A stretch of DNA of 64,000 nt. Source: Bacillota bacterium. GTDB lineage: Bacteria > Bacillota > Clostridia > Christensenellales > CAG-138. Position numbers and translations under genes: made by a program. Location of the stretch: NCBI GenBank assembly GCA_023459335.1, contig JAEWUO010000014.1, forward strand, positions 45,258 to 109,257, in the 5' to 3' direction. Within the stretch, counting starts at the first letter, position 1, and every line of letters starts with the position of its first letter. This document shows, piece by piece, positions 24,819 through 33,488 of the stretch. The notes beneath the pieces were generated by a model, which made no database searches, was not told the origin of the DNA, and saw only the letters and a program-made list of their open reading frames with translations.

Positions 24819-26591
24819 ATGCAAGGAACGATCATCAAAGTTTCGGGGCCGCTCATCGTAGCCGACGGCATGGCGGACGTGCAGATGTACGACGTCGTCC
24901 GCGTTTCCGAAAAGCACTTGATCGGAGAAGTGATCGAGCTGCGCGGCGATCAGGCCTCTATTCAGGTATATGAAGAGACGGGCGGAATCGGCCCGGGCGA
25001 ACCGGTCGAGACGACGGGCGCGCCGCTTTCCGTCGAACTCGCGCCGGGGCTGATCAACTCGATTTACGACGGAATCCAGCGTCCGCTCGACCAGATCCGC
25101 GCGCGCACGGGGGATCGCATTACGCGCGGCATCATGGTCGCTTCGCTCGATCACGAGAAACTCTGGGCTTTTACACCGGTTGCCAAGGTCGGAGACATGC
25201 TGACCGGCGGCGATATTTTAGGCACGGTACAAGAGACGGAGGCGGTTCTGCACCGCATTCTGGTCCCGCCGCAGATCGCCGGGAAGCTCGTTTGGATCTT
25301 CAGGGGAGAGGCGAATATCGTCACCCCGATCGCCAAAATAGAAAAAGCCGACGGTTCGGTCGTCGAACTGCCTATGATGCAGAAATGGCCCGTCCGCAAA
25401 GGCAGGCCCTATGCGGAAAAGATCGCGCCGCAGGAACCGATGATCACGGGCCAGCGCGTCATCGATACGCTGTTCCCCGTTGCAAAAGGCGGAACGGCCG
25501 CCGTTCCCGGCCCGTTCGGCAGCGGAAAGACGGTCGTGCAGCATCAGCTCGCCAAGTGGGCGGACGCGGACATCATCGTTTACGTCGGCTGCGGAGAACG
25601 CGGAAACGAAATGACGGACGTTCTGATGGAGTTTCCGGAGCTGAAGGACCCGCGCACGGGGCTTTCGCTGATGAAACGCACGGTACTGATCGCGAATACG
25701 TCGGATATGCCTGTCGCCGCGCGCGAAGCGTCCATCTACACGGGTATCACGATCGCGGAGTATTTCCGCGACATGGGCTATAAGGTTGCAATCATGGCGG
25801 ACTCCACCTCTCGCTGGGCGGAAGCGCTGCGCGAGATGAGCGGACGCCTCGAAGAGATGCCGGGCGAGGAAGGGTACCCCGCATACCTGTCCAGCCGTAT
25901 CGCGGAGTTTTACGAACGCGCGGGCGCGGTGAAGGCTCTGGGGTCGGAAGGGCGCGAAGGCGCGGTTTCCGCCATCGGCGCGGTTTCCCCGCCGGGCGGA
26001 GACATTTCGGAGCCGGTTTCACAGGCGACGCTGCGTATCGTCAAGGTGTTCTGGGGACTTTCCAGCAAACTCGCCTACGCGCGCCATTTTCCGGCGATCG
26101 ACTGGCTGCAGAGCTATTCGCTCTATCTCGACCGGCTTGAAGGCTGGTTTAATCAGAACGTCGCGCCCGACTGGGCGGCGCTGGTACAGAAAACCATGTC
26201 GCTTCTGCAGGAAGAGAGCGAACTGGACGAAATCGTCCGGCTGGTCGGTATCGACGCGCTGTCGTACCACGACCGGCTGACCCTCGAGAGCACGCGCAGC
26301 ATCCGCGAGGATTATCTGCATCAAAACGCGTTTCACGAGGTGGATACGTACTCTTCGCCGAGGAAGCAGTATCTGCTGCTCAAGGCGATCCTTGCGTTCT
26401 ATGAAAAGAGCCTGATCGCGCTGCAGGAGGACGCTCCATTCTCCAAACTCTCGCAACTGCCGGTGCGTGAGAAGATCGGCCGTCTCAAGTATGTGCCGGA
26501 GGACGAAGTGCAGGCGCAGTACGATGTGATCATGAAAGATTTGACCGACCAGATCCGCGTTCTGACGGAAGGGGGCGAAGCGCATGCGTAA
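24819..26591 (+). CDS. ntpA: V-type ATPase catalytic subunit A
   Basis: 590 residues, full length. The P-loop GPFGSGKTVVQ lies at about residue 231. The non-homologous bulge domain typical of A subunits (about 110-190), the catalytic glutamate in GCGERGNEMTDVL, and the SRWAEALREMSGRLEEMPGEEGYPAYL region are all present. It hydrolyses or makes ATP at the A-B interface. An 84-base gap with a small GC hairpin separates it from ntpG; an AAAGGGC site lies upstream. Confidence 0.96.
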   Translation: MQGTIIKVSGPLIVADGMADVQMYDVVRVSEKHLIGEVIELRGDQASIQVYEETGGIGPGEPVETTGAPLSVELAPGLINSIYDGIQRPLDQIRARTGDRITRGIMVASLDHEKLWAFTPVAKVGDMLTGGDILGTVQETEAVLHRILVPPQIAGKLVWIFRGEANIVTPIAKIEKADGSVVELPMMQKWPVRKGRPYAEKIAPQEPMITGQRVIDTLFPVAKGGTAAVPGPFGSGKTVVQHQLAKWADADIIVYVGCGERGNEMTDVLMEFPELKDPRTGLSLMKRTVLIANTSDMPVAAREASIYTGITIAEYFRDMGYKVAIMADSTSRWAEALREMSGRLEEMPGEEGYPAYLSSRIAEFYERAGAVKALGSEGREGAVSAIGAVSPPGGDISEPVSQATLRIVKVFWGLSSKLAYARHFPAIDWLQSYSLYLDRLEGWFNQNVAPDWAALVQKTMSLLQEESELDEIVRLVGIDALSYHDRLTLESTRSIREDYLHQNAFHEVDTYSSPRKQYLLLKAILAFYEKSLIALQEDAPFSKLSQLPVREKIGRLKYVPEDEVQAQYDVIMKDLTDQIRVLTEGGEAHA

Positions 26592-27960
26592 GGAATATAA
26601 GACCATCCGCGAAGTCGTCGGCCCTCTGATGCTCGTGGAGGAGGTTTCCGGCGTCAAGTACGACGAACTTGTGGAGATTCAGCAGGCGGACGGAAGCATC
26701 CGGCGCGGCAGAGTACTCGAAATCGATCGCGACAAGGCGCTGCTGCAGCTCTTCGAGGGTTCGCAGGGATTGCAGATCAGCTCGTCCAAAGCGCGTTTCC
26801 TGGGTAAGTCCATCGAGCTGGATGTCGCTCCCGATATGCTGGGGCGCATCTTCGACGGCATGGGCAAACCCATCGACAAAGGCCCCGCGCTGATCCCGGA
26901 TAAACATCTTAACATCAACGGCACGCCGATGAACCCCACCGCGCGCGACTACCCGAGCGAATTCATCCAAACGGGCATCTCCGCGATCGACGGGCTGAAC
27001 ACGCTCGTCCGCGGCCAGAAGCTGCCTGTGTTTTCCGGTTCGGGCCTTCCGCACGCGAACCTCGCCGCGCAGATTGCGCGGCAGGCGAAGGTGCTTGGTT
27101 CGGATGAAAAATTCGCCGTCGTGTTCGCCGCGGTCGGCATCACGTTCGAAGAAGCGGATTTCTTCATCAGCGATTTTCGTAAAACCGGCGCGATCGAAAA
27201 GACGGTCACGTTCATCAACCTCGCGAACGATCCGGCCATCGAGCGCATCGCGACCCCGCGCATGGCGATTACCGCCGCGGAATATCTGGCTTACGAACTC
27301 GGCATGCACGTGCTCGTCATCATTACGGACATCACGAACTACGCCGAGGCACTGCGCGAAGTTTCCGCCGCCCGCAAGGAAGTTCCGGGCCGCCGCGGTT
27401 ATCCGGGCTATCTGTATACCGACCTCGCGAGCATGTACGAGCGCGCGGGCAGGATCCGCGACAACGCGGGTTCCATCACGATGATCCCGATCCTCTCCAT
27501 GCCGGAGGACGACGTGACGCACCCGATCCCCGACCTGACCGGTTACATCACGGAGGGGCAGATCATCCTCTCGCGCGAACTTTACCGCAAGGGCCTGACC
27601 CCGCCGATCAACGTGCTTCCCTCGCTTTCGCGTCTGAAAGACAAGGGCATAGGAAAGGGAAAGACGCGCGAGGACCACGCGGATACGATGAATCAGCTTT
27701 TCTCCGCGTATTCGCGCGGCAAGGACGCGAAAGAACTCGCTGTCATTCTTGGCGACGCTGCGCTCAGCGACGTGGACAAGCTCTACGCGAAGTTCGCGGA
27801 CGCGTTCGAGGCGGAATATGTTTCGCAGGGATATTACACGAACCGCTCGATCGAGGAGACGCTGAACATCGGCTGGAAGCTTTTGGGTATCCTGCCGAAA
27901 TCGGAACTCAAGCGCATCCGGGACGCATTCATCGAGAAATATTACCCCAGGGAGGCGTAG
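26584..27960 (+). CDS. ntpB: V-type ATPase non-catalytic subunit B
   Basis: 458 residues. Homologous to subunit A but without a functional P-loop (SGSGLPHANLAAQIA in its place), which identifies the regulatory B subunit. ITDITNYAEALREVSAARKEVPGRRGYPGYLYTD regions are conserved, and the arginine contributed to the catalytic site of A is expected in the later C-terminal part. It overlaps the end of ntpA by eight bases. Confidence 0.95.
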   Translation: MRKEYKTIREVVGPLMLVEEVSGVKYDELVEIQQADGSIRRGRVLEIDRDKALLQLFEGSQGLQISSSKARFLGKSIELDVAPDMLGRIFDGMGKPIDKGPALIPDKHLNINGTPMNPTARDYPSEFIQTGISAIDGLNTLVRGQKLPVFSGSGLPHANLAAQIARQAKVLGSDEKFAVVFAAVGITFEEADFFISDFRKTGAIEKTVTFINLANDPAIERIATPRMAITAAEYLAYELGMHVLVIITDITNYAEALREVSAARKEVPGRRGYPGYLYTDLASMYERAGRIRDNAGSITMIPILSMPEDDVTHPIPDLTGYITEGQIILSRELYRKGLTPPINVLPSLSRLKDKGIGKGKTREDHADTMNQLFSAYSRGKDAKELAVILGDAALSDVDKLYAKFADAFEAEYVSQGYYTNRSIEETLNIGWKLLGILPKSELKRIRDAFIEKYYPREA

Positions 27961-27963
27961 CCG

Positions 27964-28596
27964 ATGGCCGCGATCCAGGTAAAACCGACCCGCATGGAGC
28001 TGAGCAACCTCAAGAAACGCAAGAAGGTTGCCGTCCGCGGGCACAAGATGATGAAGGACAAGCGGGACGAACTCGTCCGCCGCTTCATCGAGTTTGCGCG
28101 GCAGAACAAAGCGCTGCGCGCGGAGGTGGAAGAAAAGCTCTCCCGCGCGATGAAGAGCTTCGTCCTTGCGCGCGCGTCCATGAGCGGCGCGGAGATTGAA
28201 GAAGCGCTGTTATATCCCGCGCGTGCGGCGGAGGTGACCGCCGGCGTTCAGCACGTGCTCTCCATTCAGGTGCCGAAGATCGAAATCTCCGCGCAGGAAG
28301 GGTTCACCTACCCTTACGGCTTTGCGACCACGAGCGCGGATCTCGACCTTGCGGTGCAGCTTTTGGCGGAGCTGTTACCGCTTCTGGTGCAGCTCGCAGA
28401 GATCGAGAAGACTTGCGGCAGACTCGCGGATGAAATCGAAAAAACGCGCCGCCGTGTCAATGCGCTGGAATACGTCATGATTCCGCAGATCACGGAGACG
28501 ATCCGCCGGATCCAGATGAAACTGGACGAAAACGAACGCGGCAACCTCACGAGGCTCATGAAGACAAAGGAAATGCTCCAGCAGCAGAAAGCGTAA
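27964..28596 (+). CDS. ntpD: V-type ATPase central-stalk subunit D
   Basis: 210 residues. Two long helices form the antiparallel coiled coil of the rotor shaft. The N-terminal motif PTRMELSNLKKRKKVAVRGHKMMKDKRDEL and the C-terminal RRVNALEYVMIPQITETIRRI segment are characteristic. It is the last gene of the ATPase operon; its stop shares one base with an ATG of the downstream iron-sulfur protein gene. Confidence 0.94.
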   Translation: MAAIQVKPTRMELSNLKKRKKVAVRGHKMMKDKRDELVRRFIEFARQNKALRAEVEEKLSRAMKSFVLARASMSGAEIEEALLYPARAAEVTAGVQHVLSIQVPKIEISAQEGFTYPYGFATTSADLDLAVQLLAELLPLLVQLAEIEKTCGRLADEIEKTRRRVNALEYVMIPQITETIRRIQMKLDENERGNLTRLMKTKEMLQQQKA

Positions 28597-28631
28597 TGGA
28601 GCGGAATCTCCAAATGTTGCGGGGAAGAAGC

Positions 28632-29540
28632 ATGGATATTCGTGCTTTGGCGGCGGGATTCGGATTCGCCGAATGCTATGTATTCACAACCGAACCATTC
28701 ACGTACTATGAGCGCCGGCTGAAAAGCGGCGCTTTGCATTCCGCCGGAGAAAAACTGACGGCCGATCCGCGCGTTTCGCACGCGTGGGCGAGCGTGATTC
28801 TGGCGCTGATCTATCCGTACTGTACCTATATCGATGAAATTTCCGTTTCCGGCGACTATCCTTCCAGCAACGCGGCATATCACGCGTCCGGAAGGCTCAT
28901 GCGAAAACTCGGCGATCTGGGTATTCGCGCGGAGCGTGCGGAAGTGCCGATGCGGGAACTGCTTGTCCGAAACGGCGCCGGAGTGATGTTGAAAAACGGG
29001 TTGACGGCCCTGCCCGGATTCGGGACGCGGTATTCCGTGCGCGCGCTGTTCGCAGCGCTGCCGGAACCGGAGTATACGCCCGCCCGCGAGTCGGAATCGT
29101 CCCGTTGCGGCGTCTGCCGCGCGTGCGAGCGGATCTGTCCCAGCGGCGCGATCGGGGACGCCGGGTATGATTTTCAAAGATGCGCGCGCGCCTATATGGG
29201 CGGCGATCCTATGGAGGACTGGGTCATGGACGCGATGACCAGTATGCTCGGCTGCGAACTCTGCCAGAAGGTTTGCCCCTACAACGCGGGCATCGAACCG
29301 ATTGCCGAAATGCCGGACGCGTTCCGCCTGGAAGAAATCTTAAGCGGAAAGATCAAGCCCGTACTGGAGATCGTCGGAAAAAACCTGAACAAACAGGGGA
29401 GGATCGTCCAGCATGCCTGCGTTGTCGCGGCGCATCAAAACAGAACAGATTTGATCCCGTTGATCAAGCCCTGGCTGGAAGATCCGCGCGAGGGCGTACG
29501 CGTTGCGGCGGACTACTCGCTGAAAAAGCTGCGCGGCTAA
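28632..29540 (+). CDS. QueG-like double [4Fe-4S] protein with HEAT-repeat C terminus; probably not a canonical epoxyqueuosine reductase
   Basis: 302 residues from this start. Eight cysteines in two bacterial-ferredoxin motifs (CGVCRACERICP and, with the upstream FQRCARA, CELCQKVCPYN) match the QueG cluster layout, and a HEAT-like segment ends the protein. The N-terminal cobalamin-binding region is recognisable but diverged. The VDTG/VDSAP segment that holds the catalytic Asp of QueG reads AEVPMREL here, so the Asp seems absent. It could be a reductase with another substrate. The start at 28632 has GGGGAAG just upstream; an ATG at 28596 (12 codons earlier) overlaps the ntpD stop but has a poor site. 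Confidence 0.75.
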   Translation: MDIRALAAGFGFAECYVFTTEPFTYYERRLKSGALHSAGEKLTADPRVSHAWASVILALIYPYCTYIDEISVSGDYPSSNAAYHASGRLMRKLGDLGIRAERAEVPMRELLVRNGAGVMLKNGLTALPGFGTRYSVRALFAALPEPEYTPARESESSRCGVCRACERICPSGAIGDAGYDFQRCARAYMGGDPMEDWVMDAMTSMLGCELCQKVCPYNAGIEPIAEMPDAFRLEEILSGKIKPVLEIVGKNLNKQGRIVQHACVVAAHQNRTDLIPLIKPWLEDPREGVRVAADYSLKKLRG

Positions 29541-29595
29541 GAAAAACGTTGCAAACAATTTCGCAATCGTTTCAAACCAGCGACGCAAAACATAT

Positions 29596-29623
29596 TTGTT
29601 TTCGCTCTGCGGTATGGTACAAT
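29596..29623 (+). promoter_or_regulatory. Promoter of the SRP RNA gene
   Basis: Extended -10 TGGTACAAT (TACAAT at 29618-29623) with TTGTTT at 29596-29601, spacer 16. The predicted start lies about 10 bases before the conserved 5' end of the RNA. Confidence 0.65.
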
Positions 29624-29640
29624 ATTCCGGTAATCAGTTT

Positions 29641-29910
29641 GCCGCGCTAGGCGGGGAGATAGCGGTGCCCTGTACCTGCAATCCGCTACAGCAGGGTGGA
29701 AATCCCGTTCCCCGGCAAGCGTCTGTGGGGTCGGATCCCGATAAGGAGCGTTGAGCGTCGGGTCCCGTGCAATCGCAGGCCGTGAACCATGTCAGGTCCT
29801 GACGGAAGCAGCATTCAGCGGAATACGCGATGTGCCGCGGAGCAGCCTGAAAGGAGCAACCTGTCGGAGCGTCGCCCGGAGGCGTGTTTGTCAAAGATCG
29901 GGTGCGCGGC
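29641..29910 (+). ncRNA. ffs: Signal recognition particle RNA, large Firmicutes type
   Basis: The domain IV core CATGTCAGGTCCTGACGG and AAGCAGCA (about 29789-29812), which binds Ffh, is invariant here. The 5' part (GCCGCGCTAGGCGGGGAGAT, then AGCGGTGCCCTGTACC) is the Alu-domain start of Bacillus-type scRNA. The 5' GCCGCGC pairs with the 3' GCGCGGC at about 29904-29910, closing the molecule at about 270 nt. It is followed by a strong terminator. Exact ends may differ by several bases owing to processing. Confidence 0.95.
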
Positions 29911-29918
29911 AATCCTTT

Positions 29919-29958
29919 CGACCGGCGTGTCAGCATATGGTACGCCGGTCGATTTTTA
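29919..29958 (+). terminator. Intrinsic terminator of the SRP RNA
   Basis: Ten-bp stem CGACCGGCGT (29919-29928) with ACGCCGGTCG (29942-29951), followed by ATTTTTAT. Confidence 0.88.
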
Positions 29959-29991
29959 TCGTAATGCACATTTTTTCGGGAGTAAAATTGT

Positions 29992-30654
29992 ATGGAAGAT
30001 TTTTCGGTGTTCGATATCATCGGCCCGCGGATGACGGGGCCTTCCAGTTCACATACGGCGGGCGCGGTACGTCTTGCGCACATCGCGCGAAAGATCGCGG
30101 GCGGGGACGTCGCGGAGGCCGCATTCACGCTCTACGGTTCGTTTTCGGAAACGGGGCGCGGCCACGGAACGGACAAAGCGCTCGTAGCGGGCGCGCTCGG
30201 TATGGAACCTGACGATCCGCGTATCAAGGAAGCGTTTTTGGTTGCACGCGAGACGGGGATTCCGGTTTCGGTCGAGTTTTCGGATGATCCGCCCGCGCAC
30301 CCGAACACCGCGCGCATCGTGATCACCGGCTCGCAGGGCCAGGTGACGGATGTGCTGGGCGAGTCGGTCGGCGGCGGCAACATCCGCATCGTAGAGATCA
30401 ACGGCCTCGCGGTCGAGTTTTCCGGCGAATACCCGACGCTGATCATCCAGCACAACGACCAGCCGGGTGTGATCGCGGAGGTGTCGCGCGTCCTCGCGGA
30501 ACTGAACGTCAACATCGCGTTTATGCGCGTGTTCCGGCACGGCAAAGGCGAGGACGCGTATATGACCATCGAAACGGATCAGGCCGTCTCGCCTGAAATG
30601 CAGGCAATGATACTGCGTCTCTGCCACGGAATCAACAAATTGTTTGCGGTATAA
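29992..30654 (+). CDS. sdaAB: L-serine dehydratase, iron-sulfur-dependent, beta subunit
   Basis: 220 residues. The SDH beta domain (FDIIGPRMTGPSSSHTAGAVRLA at the N terminus, including the SSSHTAG substrate-anchoring region) is followed by a C-terminal ACT domain (LIIQHNDQPGVIAEVSRVLAEL, about 148-220). With the alpha subunit it converts L-serine to pyruvate and ammonia using a [4Fe-4S] cluster. It starts 34 bases after the SRP RNA terminator with a GGGAG site; no separate promoter is obvious. sdaAA follows 15 bases later. Confidence 0.95.
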   Translation: MEDFSVFDIIGPRMTGPSSSHTAGAVRLAHIARKIAGGDVAEAAFTLYGSFSETGRGHGTDKALVAGALGMEPDDPRIKEAFLVARETGIPVSVEFSDDPPAHPNTARIVITGSQGQVTDVLGESVGGGNIRIVEINGLAVEFSGEYPTLIIQHNDQPGVIAEVSRVLAELNVNIAFMRVFRHGKGEDAYMTIETDQAVSPEMQAMILRLCHGINKLFAV

Positions 30655-30669
30655 GGAGGGGGTGCTTCT

Positions 30670-31563
30670 ATGCTGTTGACAGATGCTTTTGCGAACGGCG
30701 AATCCCTGCGCCGCTACTGTATCGAAAACGACATCCCGATCTTTGAAGCGATGATACGGCGGGAGATGAAGCTCAGCGAAAAAACGCGCGGAGAGATTTT
30801 AGCCGAGATGCAGAAAAACCTCGACGTCATGCGAGCCTCCGTCGAACGCGGGCTGTCCGGCAAGGTGGAGTCCGTCAGCGGGCTTTCCGGCGGCGAGGCG
30901 ATGAAACTCTTTAAATACGGCAAGCACAATCCGTTTTCGGGTTACACCGCCTGCCGCGCGGCTGCGTCCTCCATGGCCGTCGTCGAAGTAAATTCGTCCA
31001 TGGGGCGAATCGTCGCGGCGCCGACCGCGGGTGCGAGCGGAATTCTCGCGGGTGCGCTCATCGAGGCGGGACGACAGCGCGGCTGGTCGGACGAGACGCT
31101 GATCGAAGGCTTGTTCACGGCGGGTGCGATCGGGCTGATCTTCGCGCGAAACGCGACGATTTCCGGCGCGGGCGGCGGCTGCCAGGCGGAAACAGGCGTC
31201 GCGGCGTCGATGACGGCGGCGGCGCTGGTCGAGATCAGCGGCGGCGCGCCCGTACAGGCGCTGGACGCGGCTGCAATGGCGATGAAAAACGTTATGGGCC
31301 TCATCTGCGACCCTGTAGCGGGGTTAGTAGAGTGTCCGTGCATCAAACGAAACGCGCTCGGCGCCGTCAACGCGATGCTCTGCGCCGATATGGCGCTGGC
31401 TGGCATCACCAGCCTGATCCCGTTTGACGAGGTCGTATCCGCGATGTATGCGGTGGGACGAGATATCCGCGCGGAATACCGTGAGACGGCTCGCGGAGGC
31501 CTTGCCACCACACCGACCGGCAAAGCGGTTGCGGAGCGGGTCAAACGAATGCAGGGAAACTGA
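30670..31563 (+). CDS. sdaAA: L-serine dehydratase, iron-sulfur-dependent, alpha subunit
   Basis: 297 residues, typical of the two-subunit Firmicutes enzyme. Conserved segments: SGGEAMKLFKY, AAPTAGASGILAGAL, GGGCQAETGVAASM and GLICDPVAGLVECPCIKRNA. The cysteines in GGGCQAE and EGLVECPC-type regions supply cluster ligands. The sequence includes the catalytic cluster region but no ACT domain, which is on the beta subunit. A TAAGGAGGG site lies just upstream. The enzyme feeds serine carbon into pyruvate and, with pta-ackA, into acetate. Confidence 0.95.
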   Translation: MLLTDAFANGESLRRYCIENDIPIFEAMIRREMKLSEKTRGEILAEMQKNLDVMRASVERGLSGKVESVSGLSGGEAMKLFKYGKHNPFSGYTACRAAASSMAVVEVNSSMGRIVAAPTAGASGILAGALIEAGRQRGWSDETLIEGLFTAGAIGLIFARNATISGAGGGCQAETGVAASMTAAALVEISGGAPVQALDAAAMAMKNVMGLICDPVAGLVECPCIKRNALGAVNAMLCADMALAGITSLIPFDEVVSAMYAVGRDIRAEYRETARGGLATTPTGKAVAERVKRMQGN

Positions 31564-31583
31564 ACGGAGACAGAGGAAAACAA

Positions 31584-33431
31584 ATGGGAATTGGCGGAGG
31601 CAGGGGGATGGGCGGCCCGCGCGCCTACTTAACCGAGGAAGAGAAGAAAAACCGTCCGAAACTGAGCAAAGCGCTTTTGTTTCGGATTCTGGCCTATCTG
31701 AAACCGTACCGAATGCAGTTTATCGCGGTTCTGATCGCGATCCTGATCAGCGCGGTGATGGGGCTGTTTCCGTCTCTGATTACCGGACGGATCGTCGATG
31801 AAGCGCTCGGCGGCAAAAACATGTCGCTTTTGATCAAGCTGCTGCTTCTTGCGCTCGTGACGCTGACCGGCTCGCAGGCGATCGGCGTGCTGCAAAGCTA
31901 TATCAACTCCTGGATTTCCCAGCGCATCATATTTGACATGAAGAACCAGATGTACGCGCATCTGCAAAGCCTGCCGCATTCGTTTTACACGACGGAAAAG
32001 CAGGGGGATATCCTCACGCGCATGGAGAGCGACATCAGCGGCGTCGGTTCCGTGATCTCTAGCACGCTGACCACGTCCGTCTCGAACTTCATCACCGTAA
32101 CGGCGACGCTGATTGCGCTGTTTTCGATGAATTGGAAGATAGCGCTTATGGGTATCGCGGTCATTCCGCTGACGCTGATCCCCGCTCGCAGCGTAGGCAG
32201 GACGCGCTGGAAGATCCTGACGGACGCGCAGGGCGAACGCGACAAAATGAATCAATTGATCACCGAAACGCTCAGCGTATCGGGTTCCATGCTCATGAAA
32301 CTCTTTACGCGGGAACAGTCGGAATACGACCGGTTTGTCGACGCCAACGAACGCGTGACCAGACTCACGCTCAAGGAGCAGCGCAGCGGGAAATGGCTGA
32401 TCATGATCCTCGGCACGCTTTCGCAGGTCGGCCCGCTGCTGATCTACTTCATGGGCGGGTGGCTGATCATCTCCCGAAACGATCCGACGCTGACCATCGG
32501 TACGATTACTGCGATGATCGCGCTGGTCGGCCGCCTGTACGGCCCGGTCAGTTCTCTGCTCAACCTCGGCGTAGACTTTACGCGTTCGCTCGCGTTGTTT
32601 ACGCGTATCTTCGACTACTACGACAAAGAAGTTACGATTCAGAGCAAACCGGATGCGATCCGGCCGGATTTGACGAATCCCGATATCCGCTACGATCACG
32701 TGACGTTTGCTTATGAACAAAAAGCGCCGATTCTGAAAGACGTCAATTTCTTCATTCCTTCCGGCAGAATGTACGCCGTCGTCGGCCCTTCCGGCTCGGG
32801 CAAGTCCACCATCGTAAACCTGCTGCTCCGGCTGTACGACGTCGATTCCGGCAAAATTGAGGTCGCAGGGATCGACGTTCGCGATTTCGATCTGACGTAT
32901 CTGCGGCAGAATATCGGGGTTGTGACGCAGGACGCGTATCTGTTTAACGGCACGATCCGTGAAAACCTGCTGTACGCAAAGCCGGACGCGACACAGCAAG
33001 AACTGGAGCGTGCCTGCCGGCTCGCGAACATCCACGATTTCATCGCCTCACAGGATCTCGGTTACGACGCGATGGTCGGAAACCGCGGCCTAAAGCTTAG
33101 CGGCGGGGAGAAGCAGCGCCTCTCGCTCGCGCGCGTGGTGCTGAAGGACCCGAAAGTGCTCGTACTGGATGAAGCGACTAGCTCGTTGGACTCAATTTCG
33201 GAAAACGCGATTCAAAACGCGCTTGAATCGGTCATGACGGGCAGAACGAGCGTCGTCATCGCGCACCGACTTTCGACCGTGCTCGCGGCGGACAGCATAC
33301 TGGTGGTCAAGGACGGTACCATCGCGGAGCAGGGAACGCACGAAGAATTGCTGAAGAACAGCGGCATTTACCGCGAGCTATACGAGACGCAGTTCCGGCG
33401 AGTGTTGGAGCAGGGCGCTTCGGTGCAATGA
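31584..33431 (+). CDS. ABC exporter half-transporter (fused membrane and ATPase domains)
   Basis: 615 residues. Six transmembrane helices (about 40-325, type I exporter fold) precede one nucleotide-binding domain with Walker A GPSGSGKSTIV (about 395), Q loop, signature LSGGEKQRLSLARV, Walker B VLVLDEATSSLDS and the H loop (IAHRLST). It would work as a homodimer, since no partner gene is adjacent, exporting a lipid, peptide or drug; the substrate is unknown. The N terminus is Gly-rich (GIGGGRGMGGPRAYL). It follows sdaAA by 20 bases and probably shares its transcript; a terminator follows. Confidence 0.92.
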   Translation: MGIGGGRGMGGPRAYLTEEEKKNRPKLSKALLFRILAYLKPYRMQFIAVLIAILISAVMGLFPSLITGRIVDEALGGKNMSLLIKLLLLALVTLTGSQAIGVLQSYINSWISQRIIFDMKNQMYAHLQSLPHSFYTTEKQGDILTRMESDISGVGSVISSTLTTSVSNFITVTATLIALFSMNWKIALMGIAVIPLTLIPARSVGRTRWKILTDAQGERDKMNQLITETLSVSGSMLMKLFTREQSEYDRFVDANERVTRLTLKEQRSGKWLIMILGTLSQVGPLLIYFMGGWLIISRNDPTLTIGTITAMIALVGRLYGPVSSLLNLGVDFTRSLALFTRIFDYYDKEVTIQSKPDAIRPDLTNPDIRYDHVTFAYEQKAPILKDVNFFIPSGRMYAVVGPSGSGKSTIVNLLLRLYDVDSGKIEVAGIDVRDFDLTYLRQNIGVVTQDAYLFNGTIRENLLYAKPDATQQELERACRLANIHDFIASQDLGYDAMVGNRGLKLSGGEKQRLSLARVVLKDPKVLVLDEATSSLDSISENAIQNALESVMTGRTSVVIAHRLSTVLAADSILVVKDGTIAEQGTHEELLKNSGIYRELYETQFRRVLEQGASVQ

Positions 33432-33445
33432 AACGCAAAGAAGAC

Positions 33446-33474
33446 AAAACGGACGGAGAATTCCGCCCGTTTTC
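33446..33474. terminator. Bidirectional terminator between the ABC exporter and the phosphofructokinase gene
   Basis: Stem AAAACGGACGGA with TCCGCCCGTTTT around GAAT (33446-33473). T-rich on both sides, serving the two convergent units. Confidence 0.75.
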
Positions 33475-33488
33475 ATGTATCACTGTGC

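Noticed and set aside
26530..28044. Long open frames on the strand opposite to ntpB (and similarly opposite recG, rel and hemZ).
   Set aside because: They mirror the codon structure of GC-rich genes on the other strand, lack ribosome-binding sites and family motifs, and overlap fully with well-supported genes.
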